Assembly: GCA_028712895.1 (NCBI GenBank)
Contig: JAQTPL010000003.1
Location: 1 to 64,000, forward strand
Length of the DNA stretch: 64,000 nucleotides
Direction of reading: 5' to 3'
Source of the DNA: a bacterium
Lineage (GTDB): Bacteria > CAYTYR01 > UBA6262
The notes under the pieces are model-generated. The model worked only from the letters and a program-made list of their open reading frames with translations, was not told the origin of the DNA and ran no database searches. This document shows, one piece after another, positions 32,704 through 41,521 of the stretch. Each line of letters starts with the position of its first letter. The first letter of the stretch is position 1. Position numbers and translations under genes: made by a program.

Positions 32704-35046
32704 TTATTTTTCCGGCGAAGGATTATTCCTCTGCTTATCCAGCTGATTTTGAGCTTTTTTGATATACTTTTGCGATTTTTTCGTTAATACTTCATCTGTC
32801 CCAATATCGATCACTTCTTGCCAATTATCGATGGCTTCCTGGTATTGGTCCTTTTTGTAATTAGACAAGCCCAGTAGGAATGATTCCTTCGCGGCGGTCC
32901 GATAAGGGGTATTCTTAATTTTAATCTTGGATTCTTCGGTCTTGGTTATATCTTCCGCTTCCTGATAGTTTGTTACCACATACGGTGTTATAAACACCAT
33001 TAATTCCGTCTTTTCCTTGGTATTGCCTTGTTTTTTAAACAACCATCCTACCAGGGGAATATCTCCTAATAATGGGATCTTACTGTCAGAAACGGAATTA
33101 TCATCTTTCATCAATCCACCAATCACGATGGTTTGCCCATCTTTGACCACGACGCTGGTTTTGGCTTCGCGGCTGGCCAGTATGGGAGCATTCAAGTCGA
33201 CATTGGTGCCGAGGATATTCTTGATGGTCAAGAGTACATCCAGCGCTACGTCTTTTTCCATATTAATACGGGGCGTTACGACCAGTTCTATGGCTACGGT
33301 CTTATAGTCATAGCTCTTGACGATCTCGCCGCTGACGGAAGCATCTGTTTTGACAAAGCTCACGTCTTTTAAAACAGGGATCTCTTCGCCTACCCTGATC
33401 GTCGCCTGCTGGTTGTTACTGGCCAGCACTTGGGGGGTGGACAGGATGTTCGTTTTTTGGTCGGTGGCCAGCATTTGTATTAAGGCGGATAGCGTTTTTG
33501 CGCTGTTAACCACCGAATATTTAATCCCGTCGCCGACAAAACTGGACAAGCCGAACCCTTGTGTAAGTGTTCCGGTTATATTTGGATTGTGCTCTCCCCA
33601 GCCCTGGATATAACTCCATTCCAGACCGAATCTATTTTCTTTGTTCAGGGTTACTTCCACTAATAAAGCCTTGATCAGCACTTGCGGGGTCCGCACATCC
33701 AATTGATCCAGCAAACGCTTAATACGCGCAAAATTCTGGGTGGCAGTGGTGATGATCAAAGCATTCGTCCGGTTATCAGTGACCATGTTAATATTACCGT
33801 CGATCAGGGAATTAGCCCCAGGCTTGAGCATTTCCCCTAAGATCTTGGCCATATCTTCGACCTTGGAATTCTGTAAAAAAAAGACCTTGGTATTATCACC
33901 GCTTTTAGTCGATTCCTTATCCAGCCGGCTGACCAGTTCTCGTACGACGTCTATATTACTCTGGTTAGTTATTACGATCAAAGCGTGTAAGCGGGCATCG
34001 GGAACAATTTCCAGGTAATTTACGAGGCGGGGTTTGCTGCCCATGAGAATATTTTTAATTTTAGCGGCTAAAGCGGTCTCTTCAGCATTGTGCAGGCTGA
34101 TTATCTCTACTTTAATTTTGCCGCCATAAACCTGTACATCCAACTGCTCCAAGACTTTCATTATTTTCCTGATATTGGAAGCTACATCGGTCAAGATCAG
34201 AGCATTGGTGCGGTCGTCGGTCATCATGTTGCCGGAACGCGAGATCAAAGGCTGGAGATCATTTTTGACCTCCGAAGCTAAGATATACCGCAGAGGAATG
34301 ATCTGGGTAATCACCCGGTCGCCATCCGCCAAATTGGTACTTCCAGTCCTGATCTCTATGCTCTTCTGCGTGGCTTCAGTCTGCGTTACGATCTTGATTA
34401 CCTTATCATAACGCACCATGGCATAACCCTTGATCTCCAAAATGGATTGTAACATATCCAAGGCTTCATCCACGGGTATTTTTTTGTTGCTGATCACGGT
34501 TACGGGACCACGCACATTATCACCCAGGATGAAAGTCAAACCAGTTACATCACTGAAAAAATTAATTACCAGGTTGATATCAGTGTTCTGGAAATTAAGG
34601 GAAATCAAGTTACTGCCGTCTTCCGCAGTAATAGTTGAACTGGAGGTTTCGATCCCCTTAGATCCATCACCCGGGATAACAACGCCAGTATCCGGGGTGC
34701 TCGCTATTCCCAGCGAAGGAGTAGCCTCAAGCGCTGGAGATACAGCCGGGGCTTCCTGAGGAATGATTACCTCCTCCCCCAAAGGTGCTGCTGTTTTATC
34801 TGTAGAAGGAGTCGGGACCGCCGAGGTGTTTTTAACCGGCTGCACCGGTTGGCTCGGGTTTTTCCGGCGCGACGGTGGTCCAGATGACCCAGGCTGATGC
34901 GGTGGGAGGGCCTCAACAAAATTCACTCCCATAGGTTGGTTCCAAAGATCCTGGTCAGGCACCGGGTTCTCCGCCCAACCGATACTACTCATACCTAAGA
35001 CCAAGCTGCCAATAGCCATTATTTTAATGAGCTTATTTGTTTCCAA
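32704..35046 (-). CDS. gspD: Type II secretion secretin GspD
   Basis: A 780-aa outer-membrane secretin. After a signal peptide and a Pro/Ser/Thr-rich linker (about 40-130), the N0 domain (LISLNFQNTDINLVINFFSD) and N1-N3 KH-like repeats follow (IPLRYILASEVKNDLQPLIS; VEIISLHNAEETALAAKIKN; TKVFFLQNSKVEDMAKILGE). The secretin core has VLIKALLVEVTLNKENRFG, LSTPQVLASNNQQATIRVGE and the signature VVKDGQTIVIGGLMKDDNS near residue 640. A C-terminal TPR-like extension (YKKDQYQEAIDNWQEVIDIG) replaces the usual S-domain. The start is TTG at 35046 with AGGAGG seven nt upstream. It is the last gene of the secretion operon. Confidence 0.95.
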   Translation of the reverse strand: METNKLIKIMAIGSLVLGMSSIGWAENPVPDQDLWNQPMGVNFVEALPPHQPGSSGPPSRRKNPSQPVQPVKNTSAVPTPSTDKTAAPLGEEVIIPQEAPAVSPALEATPSLGIASTPDTGVVIPGDGSKGIETSSSTITAEDGSNLISLNFQNTDINLVINFFSDVTGLTFILGDNVRGPVTVISNKKIPVDEALDMLQSILEIKGYAMVRYDKVIKIVTQTEATQKSIEIRTGSTNLADGDRVITQIIPLRYILASEVKNDLQPLISRSGNMMTDDRTNALILTDVASNIRKIMKVLEQLDVQVYGGKIKVEIISLHNAEETALAAKIKNILMGSKPRLVNYLEIVPDARLHALIVITNQSNIDVVRELVSRLDKESTKSGDNTKVFFLQNSKVEDMAKILGEMLKPGANSLIDGNINMVTDNRTNALIITTATQNFARIKRLLDQLDVRTPQVLIKALLVEVTLNKENRFGLEWSYIQGWGEHNPNITGTLTQGFGLSSFVGDGIKYSVVNSAKTLSALIQMLATDQKTNILSTPQVLASNNQQATIRVGEEIPVLKDVSFVKTDASVSGEIVKSYDYKTVAIELVVTPRINMEKDVALDVLLTIKNILGTNVDLNAPILASREAKTSVVVKDGQTIVIGGLMKDDNSVSDSKIPLLGDIPLVGWLFKKQGNTKEKTELMVFITPYVVTNYQEAEDITKTEESKIKIKNTPYRTAAKESFLLGLSNYKKDQYQEAIDNWQEVIDIGTDEVLTKKSQKYIKKAQNQLDKQRNNPSPEK

Positions 35047-35063
35047 TGCTTCCTCCTAAGTAT

Positions 35064-35534
35064 TTACGGATTGACCCCTACTTTCAGAGTAATGTTGAAT
35101 TTCCCTTCGTCGCTTAAAGTGACTGTCTTATTATCGGCATCTATAACCGTAACCTTGATATCGCTGATGATATCACCGACCTGGTAGTTTCCTCCTAAAC
35201 TGGTGCGTCGGTCAGTGATCAGAGCGCTGTATTTTTTACCATTATACACTATCCCGCTAAGAAATAGTACTTTTTGTAGTTCCTGTTTTTTGGCTTCCAG
35301 CTGCTTTTGCTCATCGGCGGCTTTCAACTCTGCCTGCCTTTGTTCTTCAGCTAAGCGGGCTTTTTCCAATTCCGCCGCACTGCCGCCAAGGCCTTTAATA
35401 TCCCATAATGGTTTGAAGATATTGCGCTGGATTATAGGCTGGTAATAAGCAATGGACTCAGCCTGGCCCAGGCGCGGGACCAGTATACTTAATCCTATCA
35501 TTAAACACGCCAGGAGCAGTCTTTTTAGGCTCAT
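35064..35534 (-). CDS. GspC/PilP-like periplasmic linker protein
   Basis: A 156-aa protein with an N-terminal signal/anchor, the RNIFKPLWD box typical of GspC homology-region proteins, a short coiled-coil (ELEKARLAEEQRQAELKAAD), and an HR/PilP-like beta domain (LFLSGIVYNGKKYSALITDR; YQVGDIISDIKVTVID). It should link the inner-membrane platform to GspD N0. It overlaps the PilO-like gene by 4 nt. There is no PDZ domain, so it sits between GspC and PilP in size. Confidence 0.8.
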   Translation of the reverse strand: MSLKRLLLACLMIGLSILVPRLGQAESIAYYQPIIQRNIFKPLWDIKGLGGSAAELEKARLAEEQRQAELKAADEQKQLEAKKQELQKVLFLSGIVYNGKKYSALITDRRTSLGGNYQVGDIISDIKVTVIDADNKTVTLSDEGKFNITLKVGVNP

Positions 35535-36073
35535 TTTTTCTCTCCCGATGTCATAAAAACAGTGGAGACCAGGACCTGGTTTTTCAGGACAGCCGGCGTA
35601 TCAAAATTGTTATCTATCTGTAATCTTTCTATATTCAATAAATAGCCGGTTTTGGTTAAATTATAAACAAATTTTACCAGCCCGTTGATACTGGAGTCAA
35701 AATTGACCTGGATCTCTAATATCTGATAATCTTTTTCATCCTTGACCGGTAAGGGGGTGAAACTGGTGATCTGCACACCTTCCACTTTTTGGCTCAGTTT
35801 TTCCAATTGCCATAAAACTTTAGCCGCATATTGTTCTATGTTACCATAATTCGCGGTGGCGCTTTGCAGGCGGGTTAAATCCTTCTGTAAAACCTCTTTT
35901 TTCCGGAGTAAAGCGCGGCTTTTTTCCAGTAATAATTTCTTGGCATTGATCTCTTCATTAACGACAGACCATTTTTTGTACGCTGGCTCCAGAATCAGGT
36001 TATAAAGGGTCGCGGCAACCACCGTCGCCAAACAAATGACCGATATTACTTTTTCCCTCTTTTTTAAAATCAT
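35531..36073 (-). CDS. PilO/GspM-like inner-membrane platform protein
   Basis: Start taken at the ATG 36073 (MILKKREKVISVICLATV), 7 nt after the PilM stop with AAGGAC upstream; a GTG at 36097 would overlap PilM. The 180-aa protein has one membrane helix, a coiled-coil (NEEINAKKLLLEKSRALLRK), and a ferredoxin-like periplasmic domain (GVQITSFTPLPVK; YQILEIQVNFDSSINGLVKF). Such proteins pair with PilN/GspL in type IV pilus and type II secretion platforms. Confidence 0.82.
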   Translation of the reverse strand: MILKKREKVISVICLATVVAATLYNLILEPAYKKWSVVNEEINAKKLLLEKSRALLRKKEVLQKDLTRLQSATANYGNIEQYAAKVLWQLEKLSQKVEGVQITSFTPLPVKDEKDYQILEIQVNFDSSINGLVKFVYNLTKTGYLLNIERLQIDNNFDTPAVLKNQVLVSTVFMTSGEKK

Positions 36074-36080
36074 AATGTCC

Positions 36081-37634
36081 TTATGGATTCCTGACACTGC
36101 ATTCTATCTCAAATTCTACCAGCTTGATATTCCCCAGCTTATTCTCCCGTGATCCTTTGTTGACCACATTCTGAAAATATGGCGATTTCTCCATCGCCAT
36201 GACTAAAGTCGCAACCGGCGCGTAATGTTCGGTTTTGCCGCGCAAATTAACCTGGCCTTGCCGGGCAAACACTAAGTGTTCAATATAGACATTAGCGGGA
36301 GCCAGCAGGCTTAACTGCCGTAAGGCGTCCAGGAAGAACTCTGCCCCCTGGCTCCTTTCCTGCAGGAGTTGTATCTTGGCCTGTAATTCCCTGGCCACTG
36401 TTACATCAGGCTTAATAGCCGCGAGCTCACGATCCAAAGCCGCTGCCTCCAACTGTTTTTTCTCCATATTCGAGTAACCCTTTAAGCCAAAAACCAATAG
36501 CGTTAAAACTGCTCCCAACGCGGCTGATAGCAGGATTTTTTTCCGCTGTTGCTGTTTTTTGGCCAGGGTAAATTTCTTGGGCAAAAGGCTTAAATCCAAC
36601 TTGGCCTGGCCACTGCCCTGACTGGTCAATCCAGCTGCTACCGGAAAATAATATCCCGGGATCCCGTCACTCTTTATTGTATTGACACCAGGCAATGGAA
36701 AAGGATCAAAATATTCTACTGGCAGGCTCAGTTTGCGGCCCAGGTATTCGGCCAGCCCGGCCAGCCGGCTGCCGCCACCGCTTAAGAGCACTTTTTCTAC
36801 TTTTTCTTGCTGCCGTTCAGCATGGAACGTTTCGAAAGTATGGCTAATCTCCGTGCGTAATAGCCTGCCCCATTCTTCTCCGATCACGCGTAAATCGTTT
36901 TTTTCAAAAAGCTGTCCGTTAAACTTCAGTTGCTCAATTTCGGTCAGGCTCAGATTTAGCTCATCCTGCAGCATATGATCCAGAGTGAGACCACCGACCG
37001 GGGCACTACGCGAAAATTTAAGCAAACCATTTACCAGGATATTGATCTCTGTACTTTGACTGCCAATATCCAGCAGAGCCAGAGTGCTCTTATCCGCAGG
37101 ATATTTTTGGACAAAAGCATTGTAGAGGGCTACGGCGCTGAGGTTAATGCAATCCGGCTCCCAGCCCAACTCGCAAAAAAACTGCATTTGACGGTCAATG
37201 ATGTCCTTCTTGACCACCACAGCCAGAATCTCGCTCAGGTGATCTTCCCCCTGCTCCTTAGTGTCGAGCACTTGGTAATCCAGATGCACTTGGTCCAGGG
37301 CAAGCGGAATCAGTTTTTCTATTTCAAACGGCAGCATATGGCTGATCTCGTCCTGGTCCAGCGAAGGCAAAAACAAGTATTTAAAGATGGCTACGTTTCG
37401 CGGGATAGCAATGAAAAGTTTGCCGGTCTTGAGCGACGGGTCATTTTTCAGAGCATTAACGATGAATTCCTTAATGAAAGCGGCCCGGCTTTCTTCATTA
37501 AAGGCGATCTCCAGCGGGATCTTTTCAAGAATAACTCCCTGGAGATACCAGCGAGCCCAAGATCTCTTTAGCACTACTAATTTTATATTTTGTGTCCCCA
37601 GGTCCAAGCCTGTTATTACGTTGTGCCTAAGCAT
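36081..37634 (-). CDS. PilM-PilN fusion (GspL-like platform protein)
   Basis: A 517-aa protein. Residues about 1-340 are an actin-like PilM domain: TGLDLGTQNIKLVVLKRS, ALLDIGSQSTEINILV, and VLLSGGGSRLAGLAEYLG. A membrane helix follows (KKILLSAALGAVLTLLVFGL, near 372-391), then a coiled-coil and a PilN-like periplasmic domain (LLAPANVYIEHLVFARQGQV; YFQNVVNKGSRENK). This reproduces GspL's layout (cytoplasmic actin-like domain, one helix, periplasmic domain) but with sequences closest to PilM and PilN. It should connect the ATPase GspE to the periplasmic parts. Confidence 0.88.
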   Translation of the reverse strand: MLRHNVITGLDLGTQNIKLVVLKRSWARWYLQGVILEKIPLEIAFNEESRAAFIKEFIVNALKNDPSLKTGKLFIAIPRNVAIFKYLFLPSLDQDEISHMLPFEIEKLIPLALDQVHLDYQVLDTKEQGEDHLSEILAVVVKKDIIDRQMQFFCELGWEPDCINLSAVALYNAFVQKYPADKSTLALLDIGSQSTEINILVNGLLKFSRSAPVGGLTLDHMLQDELNLSLTEIEQLKFNGQLFEKNDLRVIGEEWGRLLRTEISHTFETFHAERQQEKVEKVLLSGGGSRLAGLAEYLGRKLSLPVEYFDPFPLPGVNTIKSDGIPGYYFPVAAGLTSQGSGQAKLDLSLLPKKFTLAKKQQQRKKILLSAALGAVLTLLVFGLKGYSNMEKKQLEAAALDRELAAIKPDVTVARELQAKIQLLQERSQGAEFFLDALRQLSLLAPANVYIEHLVFARQGQVNLRGKTEHYAPVATLVMAMEKSPYFQNVVNKGSRENKLGNIKLVEFEIECSVRNP

Positions 37635-37640
37635 AAGAGT

Positions 37641-38501
37641 TTAATTTTCTTTCCAATACTTTATTTTAACTACTTTTTTGATCGGGTCATAATGCAGAAA
37701 AACAGTGATCTGCCTGGCATTGTTCGTTAAGCTGCCGACCGCGGTTATTTTATAAGACTCGCCGCGATAACAAATTCTATCCCTTAAGACCGACAGGACC
37801 CTGGAACCAAGCATATCAGCGATATTGTTTGAATCCAAAAACTGGTCATCGGCGGTCCCGGCCAGGCAGTCATTCCCCAACCGGAAACTGTTTATTTCCT
37901 TGATCTTATTTTCAGTCATGCCGGGTAGAAGCCGCAGCACCTCCGGGGGAGCTGCATTGATGTTGATCTTACCACTGCTGTACACAGTAGCCCAGGCCGC
38001 CAATTTGGTTAGGCTTACCTGGTCCAGTCCTGCCAGCATCAATTCCTGCAGAGTGTCTAAACCGCCGCGCTTATCCCGCCAATTGAAAATAAAATCAGCC
38101 AGGTTGCCCACAGTGTTAATCCCGTTATTATTCAATAATTGATGCAACTGCTCTCGCGAACAGGTATTAATATTCAATTTTCCTTCTTCGTTATCAAGGA
38201 CCACTCTATATGAGCCTTCACCCAGGTCCCCAGTCAGGGTCACGGGGAAAGTTTCCGGCGTATTCTCCTTGAGCAAGATTGTTTTTTTCAGGTTATCTAT
38301 ATAATTTATCCCTTGTGCCACGCCGCCCCGGGCCAAGGCAAAAGCTTTCAAAGTTTCCACTTGGTAACCAGCGATCTTGGTCTGCAGGCGGGAAACATAT
38401 ATGAACCCGCCTACGATTGATTCCAGGATCAACACCACCCATAAGACCAAGATCAGAGCGATGCCTTTATTATTCTTGCGTCGCTGGGATTTATTTAACA
38501 T
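37641..38501 (-). CDS. gspK: Minor pseudopilin GspK
   Basis: Start taken at ATG 38501 (MLNKSQRRKNNKGIALILVL), giving a normal prepilin leader; the frame extends to a TTG at 38528. The 286-aa protein has the GspK N-terminus (KG/IALILVLWVVLILESIVG), large size and two helix-hairpin-helix-like repeats with LNINTCSREQLHQLL and ININAAPPEVLRLLPGM, as in GspK tip pseudopilins. It would cap the pseudopilus with GspI and GspJ. It overlaps the gspJ end by 11 nt. Confidence 0.92.
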   Translation of the reverse strand: MLNKSQRRKNNKGIALILVLWVVLILESIVGGFIYVSRLQTKIAGYQVETLKAFALARGGVAQGINYIDNLKKTILLKENTPETFPVTLTGDLGEGSYRVVLDNEEGKLNINTCSREQLHQLLNNNGINTVGNLADFIFNWRDKRGGLDTLQELMLAGLDQVSLTKLAAWATVYSSGKININAAPPEVLRLLPGMTENKIKEINSFRLGNDCLAGTADDQFLDSNNIADMLGSRVLSVLRDRICYRGESYKITAVGSLTNNARQITVFLHYDPIKKVVKIKYWKEN

Positions 38502-39117
38502 CTTCTGACCATATGGTTTCATTAGCAAAAATCGGGACTACGGCGCTGAAAGTTCTTTCTGACAAGGATTTCTCTTCCGGCCCCTTGACTTTTATAGTCA
38601 CTGCCACAGCTTGCGGCAGTTTCTTGAACACCGTCATATCCCAGGTGTCCAACCATTGTTGTCCATCATAATATTTAAGCTTCAGCCCGCTAACTAAAGG
38701 CGCTAGTTTAGTGCTGGTTTCCTTTTCACTATCCGCGTCTGGCCACGGTACTATTTCCGACCGGTTAAGCCCGTTCTCAAGGTAGTATTTTACTTCGATC
38801 GCGCCATAATCCTTGCCTGCCGGCCTTAATTGGGCATTACTGGTGATAAAACTAAAGTCGTCTTTCCCGGTAGTCAGCCGGCCAAAAGCCCCGCGCAAAT
38901 CAGCGCTGATCCTTTCCAAGCTTACTAAACCGTTTTGATACATTTCTAACTGCCGGTAAGCCTTGCGGGAGTTACCAATAGCCGCCGAAGACGTAAAATA
39001 TACCGTAGTTATGACCAGCGCTATTATCACGCTGGTGATCATCAACTCTATCAAGGTAAACCCAGCCTCAATAGATTGCCCGTAAGGTATCGATCTGTAA
39101 TTCTTTTTTTGAGCCAT
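38491..39117 (-). CDS. gspJ: Minor pseudopilin GspJ-like
   Basis: A 208-aa prepilin (leader MAQKKNYRSIPYGQSIEAG, cleavage before FTLIELMITSVIIALVITTV). The globular part has LVSLERISADLRGAFGRLTT and VSGLKLKYYDGQQWLDTWDM, matching GspJ. Its start lies 50 nt inside gspI, an unusually deep overlap, but no later start leaves a leader peptide. Part of the I-J-K tip complex. Confidence 0.85.
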   Translation of the reverse strand: MAQKKNYRSIPYGQSIEAGFTLIELMITSVIIALVITTVYFTSSAAIGNSRKAYRQLEMYQNGLVSLERISADLRGAFGRLTTGKDDFSFITSNAQLRPAGKDYGAIEVKYYLENGLNRSEIVPWPDADSEKETSTKLAPLVSGLKLKYYDGQQWLDTWDMTVFKKLPQAVAVTIKVKGPEEKSLSERTFSAVVPIFANETIWSEDVK

Positions 39118-39421
39118 GTTCTGTCCAAGAAATTATTATTACTTTTTTTTCCAAATCAGCGCTTACGGCCTGTGCCTCCACATTAACCTGGAATTTATCG
39201 GAACTGATCTCATCGTTTTCTGCTGTAAAATCAGGCAGCACTTCCAGGTAATAATAGCCTTTCAGAGACGCCAAGCTAAGATTACGCGCTGTTTCATTAT
39301 GGCGCAGTGCCGCGGCCTGCGACTGGATCAAGACCACCAGTCCGATGGAAAAGATAGACACTGCCAGTAAAACTTCTATCAATAAAAATCCACTATTGGA
39401 TTTAATCCTCGGCATGGTCAA
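39068..39421 (-). CDS. gspI: Minor pseudopilin GspI-like
   Basis: A 117-aa prepilin beginning MTMPRIKSNSGFLLIEVLLA; the cleavage site is SG/FLLIEVLLAVSIFSIG. The short size and the position between the H-like and J-like genes fit GspI, the initiator of tip assembly. It overlaps gspH at its start and gspJ by 50 nt at its end. Confidence 0.82.
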   Translation of the reverse strand: MTMPRIKSNSGFLLIEVLLAVSIFSIGLVVLIQSQAAALRHNETARNLSLASLKGYYYLEVLPDFTAENDEISSDKFQVNVEAQAVSADLEKKVIIISWTEHGSKKELQIDTLRAIY

Positions 39422-39896
39422 ACACCTCCACCCGCCCGGTCAACCCGTTGAACTTGATAGTGTATATATCTCCCACCTCATTCGCCAGCTGGACGTCCAT
39501 ATTATCGGCCGAACCATTGGGGTAAACGAAAAAATATGGCCGGCTTAGCTTTTTAAAATAAACCCCGTTAGACAGTATTCGGTCCTTGATCAGCGAGGTT
39601 TTGATCTCCTGGAATCCTATTCCCGGCAATTCTTGTTCCAGCCGGTAACTACCGCTTGACTGGTCACAATATATCTTGTATTTATTCTGCCGGTTTACCG
39701 CCGCCTGGTAAGCATAGCGCAATGTTTCCGCCAAATCCTGCGTATCTGTTCTGAGCTGGGTCCCGGCGTACATCTTGCTTAAGGTCGGCATGGCCACCAC
39801 CAACAGTATCGCTATTATCGTGACCACTATAGATATCTCGATCAGGGTAAAGCCAGCCAGTTTATTTAGGTTTTTCCGTCCAGTTGCCAATATCAT
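39402..39896 (-). CDS. gspH: Minor pseudopilin GspH-like
   Basis: Start taken at ATG 39896 (MILATGRKNLNKLAGFTLIE), which gives a 15-residue basic leader; the frame runs further upstream inside gspG. The 164-aa protein has AG/FTLIEISIVVTIIAILLV, then LAETLRYAYQAAVNRQNKYK and the GspH C-terminal pattern NGSADNMDVQL...IKFNGLTGRVEVF. It overlaps gspG by 35 nt. Confidence 0.83.
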   Translation of the reverse strand: MILATGRKNLNKLAGFTLIEISIVVTIIAILLVVAMPTLSKMYAGTQLRTDTQDLAETLRYAYQAAVNRQNKYKIYCDQSSGSYRLEQELPGIGFQEIKTSLIKDRILSNGVYFKKLSRPYFFVYPNGSADNMDVQLANEVGDIYTIKFNGLTGRVEVFDHAED

Positions 39897-40284
39897 CCCC
39901 GCCGCCTTCCGCGCCATTCGGCCCATATGAATACAGGTCATAATCAGTATTATGAGTGCCAGGGCAGACGTACACATAATTATTTCCCCAAGGATCCTGT
40001 GGAACGTCTTTTTTCAGGTAAGGGCCGGTCCACTTTTTTAAGTTTCCCGGGTTACTGCGCAGACCCTGTAATCCTTCGGCATTAGTGGGATAACGCCCAT
40101 TATCTAGTTCATAGGAATCCAGGGCCATGCCAATAGTCTCGATCTGCAGCCTGGCGGCGGAATTACGGGCTTGTTCGGTTTTGCCGGTAAAACGCGGCAG
40201 GACCACAGTCACTAATATGCTGATGATCACCACCACGAGCATAATCTCTATCAAGGTAAACCCCTGTTTATTATTTAGTTTCAT
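39862..40284 (-). CDS. gspG: Major pseudopilin GspG
   Basis: A 140-aa protein with a short leader (MKLNNKQG/FTLIEIMLVV). It contains the classic GspG sequence: ALDSYELDNGRYPTNAEGLQ, GPYLKKDVPQDPWGNNYVYV and YDLYSYGPNGAEGGGDDIGN, including the calcium-binding aspartates near the C-terminus. It forms the pseudopilus shaft of the type II system. The strong match to true GspG shows that this operon is type II secretion rather than a type IV pilus. Confidence 0.96.
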   Translation of the reverse strand: MKLNNKQGFTLIEIMLVVVIISILVTVVLPRFTGKTEQARNSAARLQIETIGMALDSYELDNGRYPTNAEGLQGLRSNPGNLKKWTGPYLKKDVPQDPWGNNYVYVCPGTHNTDYDLYSYGPNGAEGGGDDIGNWTEKPK

Positions 40285-40316
40285 CTTAACTCCTTAATGA
40301 TCAACTCAAACTCGCT

Positions 40317-41519
40317 TTATTTTATCGCCCCGCTGATCTCAAAGATCGGCAGCAGCATCGCTAAAACAATAAAACCGACAACCAATCCCATGCCCAAGAT
40401 CACCAGGGGTTCCATTAAACTGGTAGCGATCTTCACGGTGTTTTCCACTTTTGTTTCATAGGCATCGGCAGCTTTTAGCAAAGAATTCTCCATGCTGCCC
40501 ACTTCTTGCCCGGCGGCCACCAGATCGCTTAACACGGTCGGAAATACCTTGCTCTTGCTTAGCGGTTCAACTAATCCTTTGCCCACTTTGATCTCTTCAT
40601 AAATACGGTCGATCTCTTCCGTAATGACCGTATTACCTACCACTTTCTTCACCATCTCCAGGGCATTGATGAGCGGGATGCCGTTGGCCAACAATATTCC
40701 CAATGTCCTGGTAAAACGCACGACCATTTCTTGTTGCATGATCTTACCGATAATAAATATTTTTAATTTAAACCGGTCAAACTTCTTGCGGCCGGCAGCC
40801 GTGTCCAGGTACCGTTTGACCAGGATGAAGGAGAAGATGATCACCAAAAGGAAAAGCCACCACCAATGTTGCAAAGCACTGCTCAAAAAGATCAATATCC
40901 TGGTCGGCAAGGGTAAAAGCTGTTCCATGTCCTGAAAAATCACGGCAAAACGGGGTATCACGAAAACCAGCAGGAAGGTAACTGTCGCTAATCCCACCAA
41001 TAACATGGCCGCTGGATAGGCCAGGGCAGCTTTGATCTTGTTCATTAAATCCTGTTCTTTCTCTTGATACTGCGTGACCCGTTCCAGGCTGGTTTCCAGT
41101 AAACCGCTAGATTCACCGGCCTTGATCAAACCAATATACAGCGAATTAAAAACCTGGGGATATTTACTGAGCGCTTCAGAGAAAGAAGTCCCTTTGTGCA
41201 ACTGGTTGTTTAGGTCTAAAATGATCTCTTTCAGGTTTTGGTTTTCCGTCTGCTTAAAAGCTAATTCCACGGCCTTGGCAATAGGCAACCCGCCTTTCAG
41301 CAGGTCAGTCAGCTGGCGGGTAAAGATCAACAGGTCCGAGGCGCCGATCCTTTTCCTGAGCATGAAGCTCTTGCTTCTGCTTTTTTCCTCGGTTACGCTA
41401 ACGGGATAAAAACCCCGGCTGTGAATATGCTCCACCACTATTTTGTCATTATCAGCTTCGATTATATCGCTGATCAATTCTCCGGAAATACTTTTGGCGC
41501 TATATTTGAAATATGGCAT
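40317..41519 (-). CDS. gspF: Type II secretion inner-membrane protein GspF
   Basis: A 400-aa platform protein: N-terminal YFKYSAKSISGELISDIIEA, two GspF repeats of helical bundles (LLIFTRQLTDLLKGGLPIAK; MVVRFTRTLGILLANGIPLI) each followed by membrane spans, and a last span with MGLVVGFIVLAMLLPIFEIS. It converts GspE motion into pseudopilus growth. It lies 2 nt after gspE and 32 nt before gspG. Confidence 0.96.
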   Translation of the reverse strand: MPYFKYSAKSISGELISDIIEADNDKIVVEHIHSRGFYPVSVTEEKSRSKSFMLRKRIGASDLLIFTRQLTDLLKGGLPIAKAVELAFKQTENQNLKEIILDLNNQLHKGTSFSEALSKYPQVFNSLYIGLIKAGESSGLLETSLERVTQYQEKEQDLMNKIKAALAYPAAMLLVGLATVTFLLVFVIPRFAVIFQDMEQLLPLPTRILIFLSSALQHWWWLFLLVIIFSFILVKRYLDTAAGRKKFDRFKLKIFIIGKIMQQEMVVRFTRTLGILLANGIPLINALEMVKKVVGNTVITEEIDRIYEEIKVGKGLVEPLSKSKVFPTVLSDLVAAGQEVGSMENSLLKAADAYETKVENTVKIATSLMEPLVILGMGLVVGFIVLAMLLPIFEISGAIK

Positions 41520-41521
41520 AT

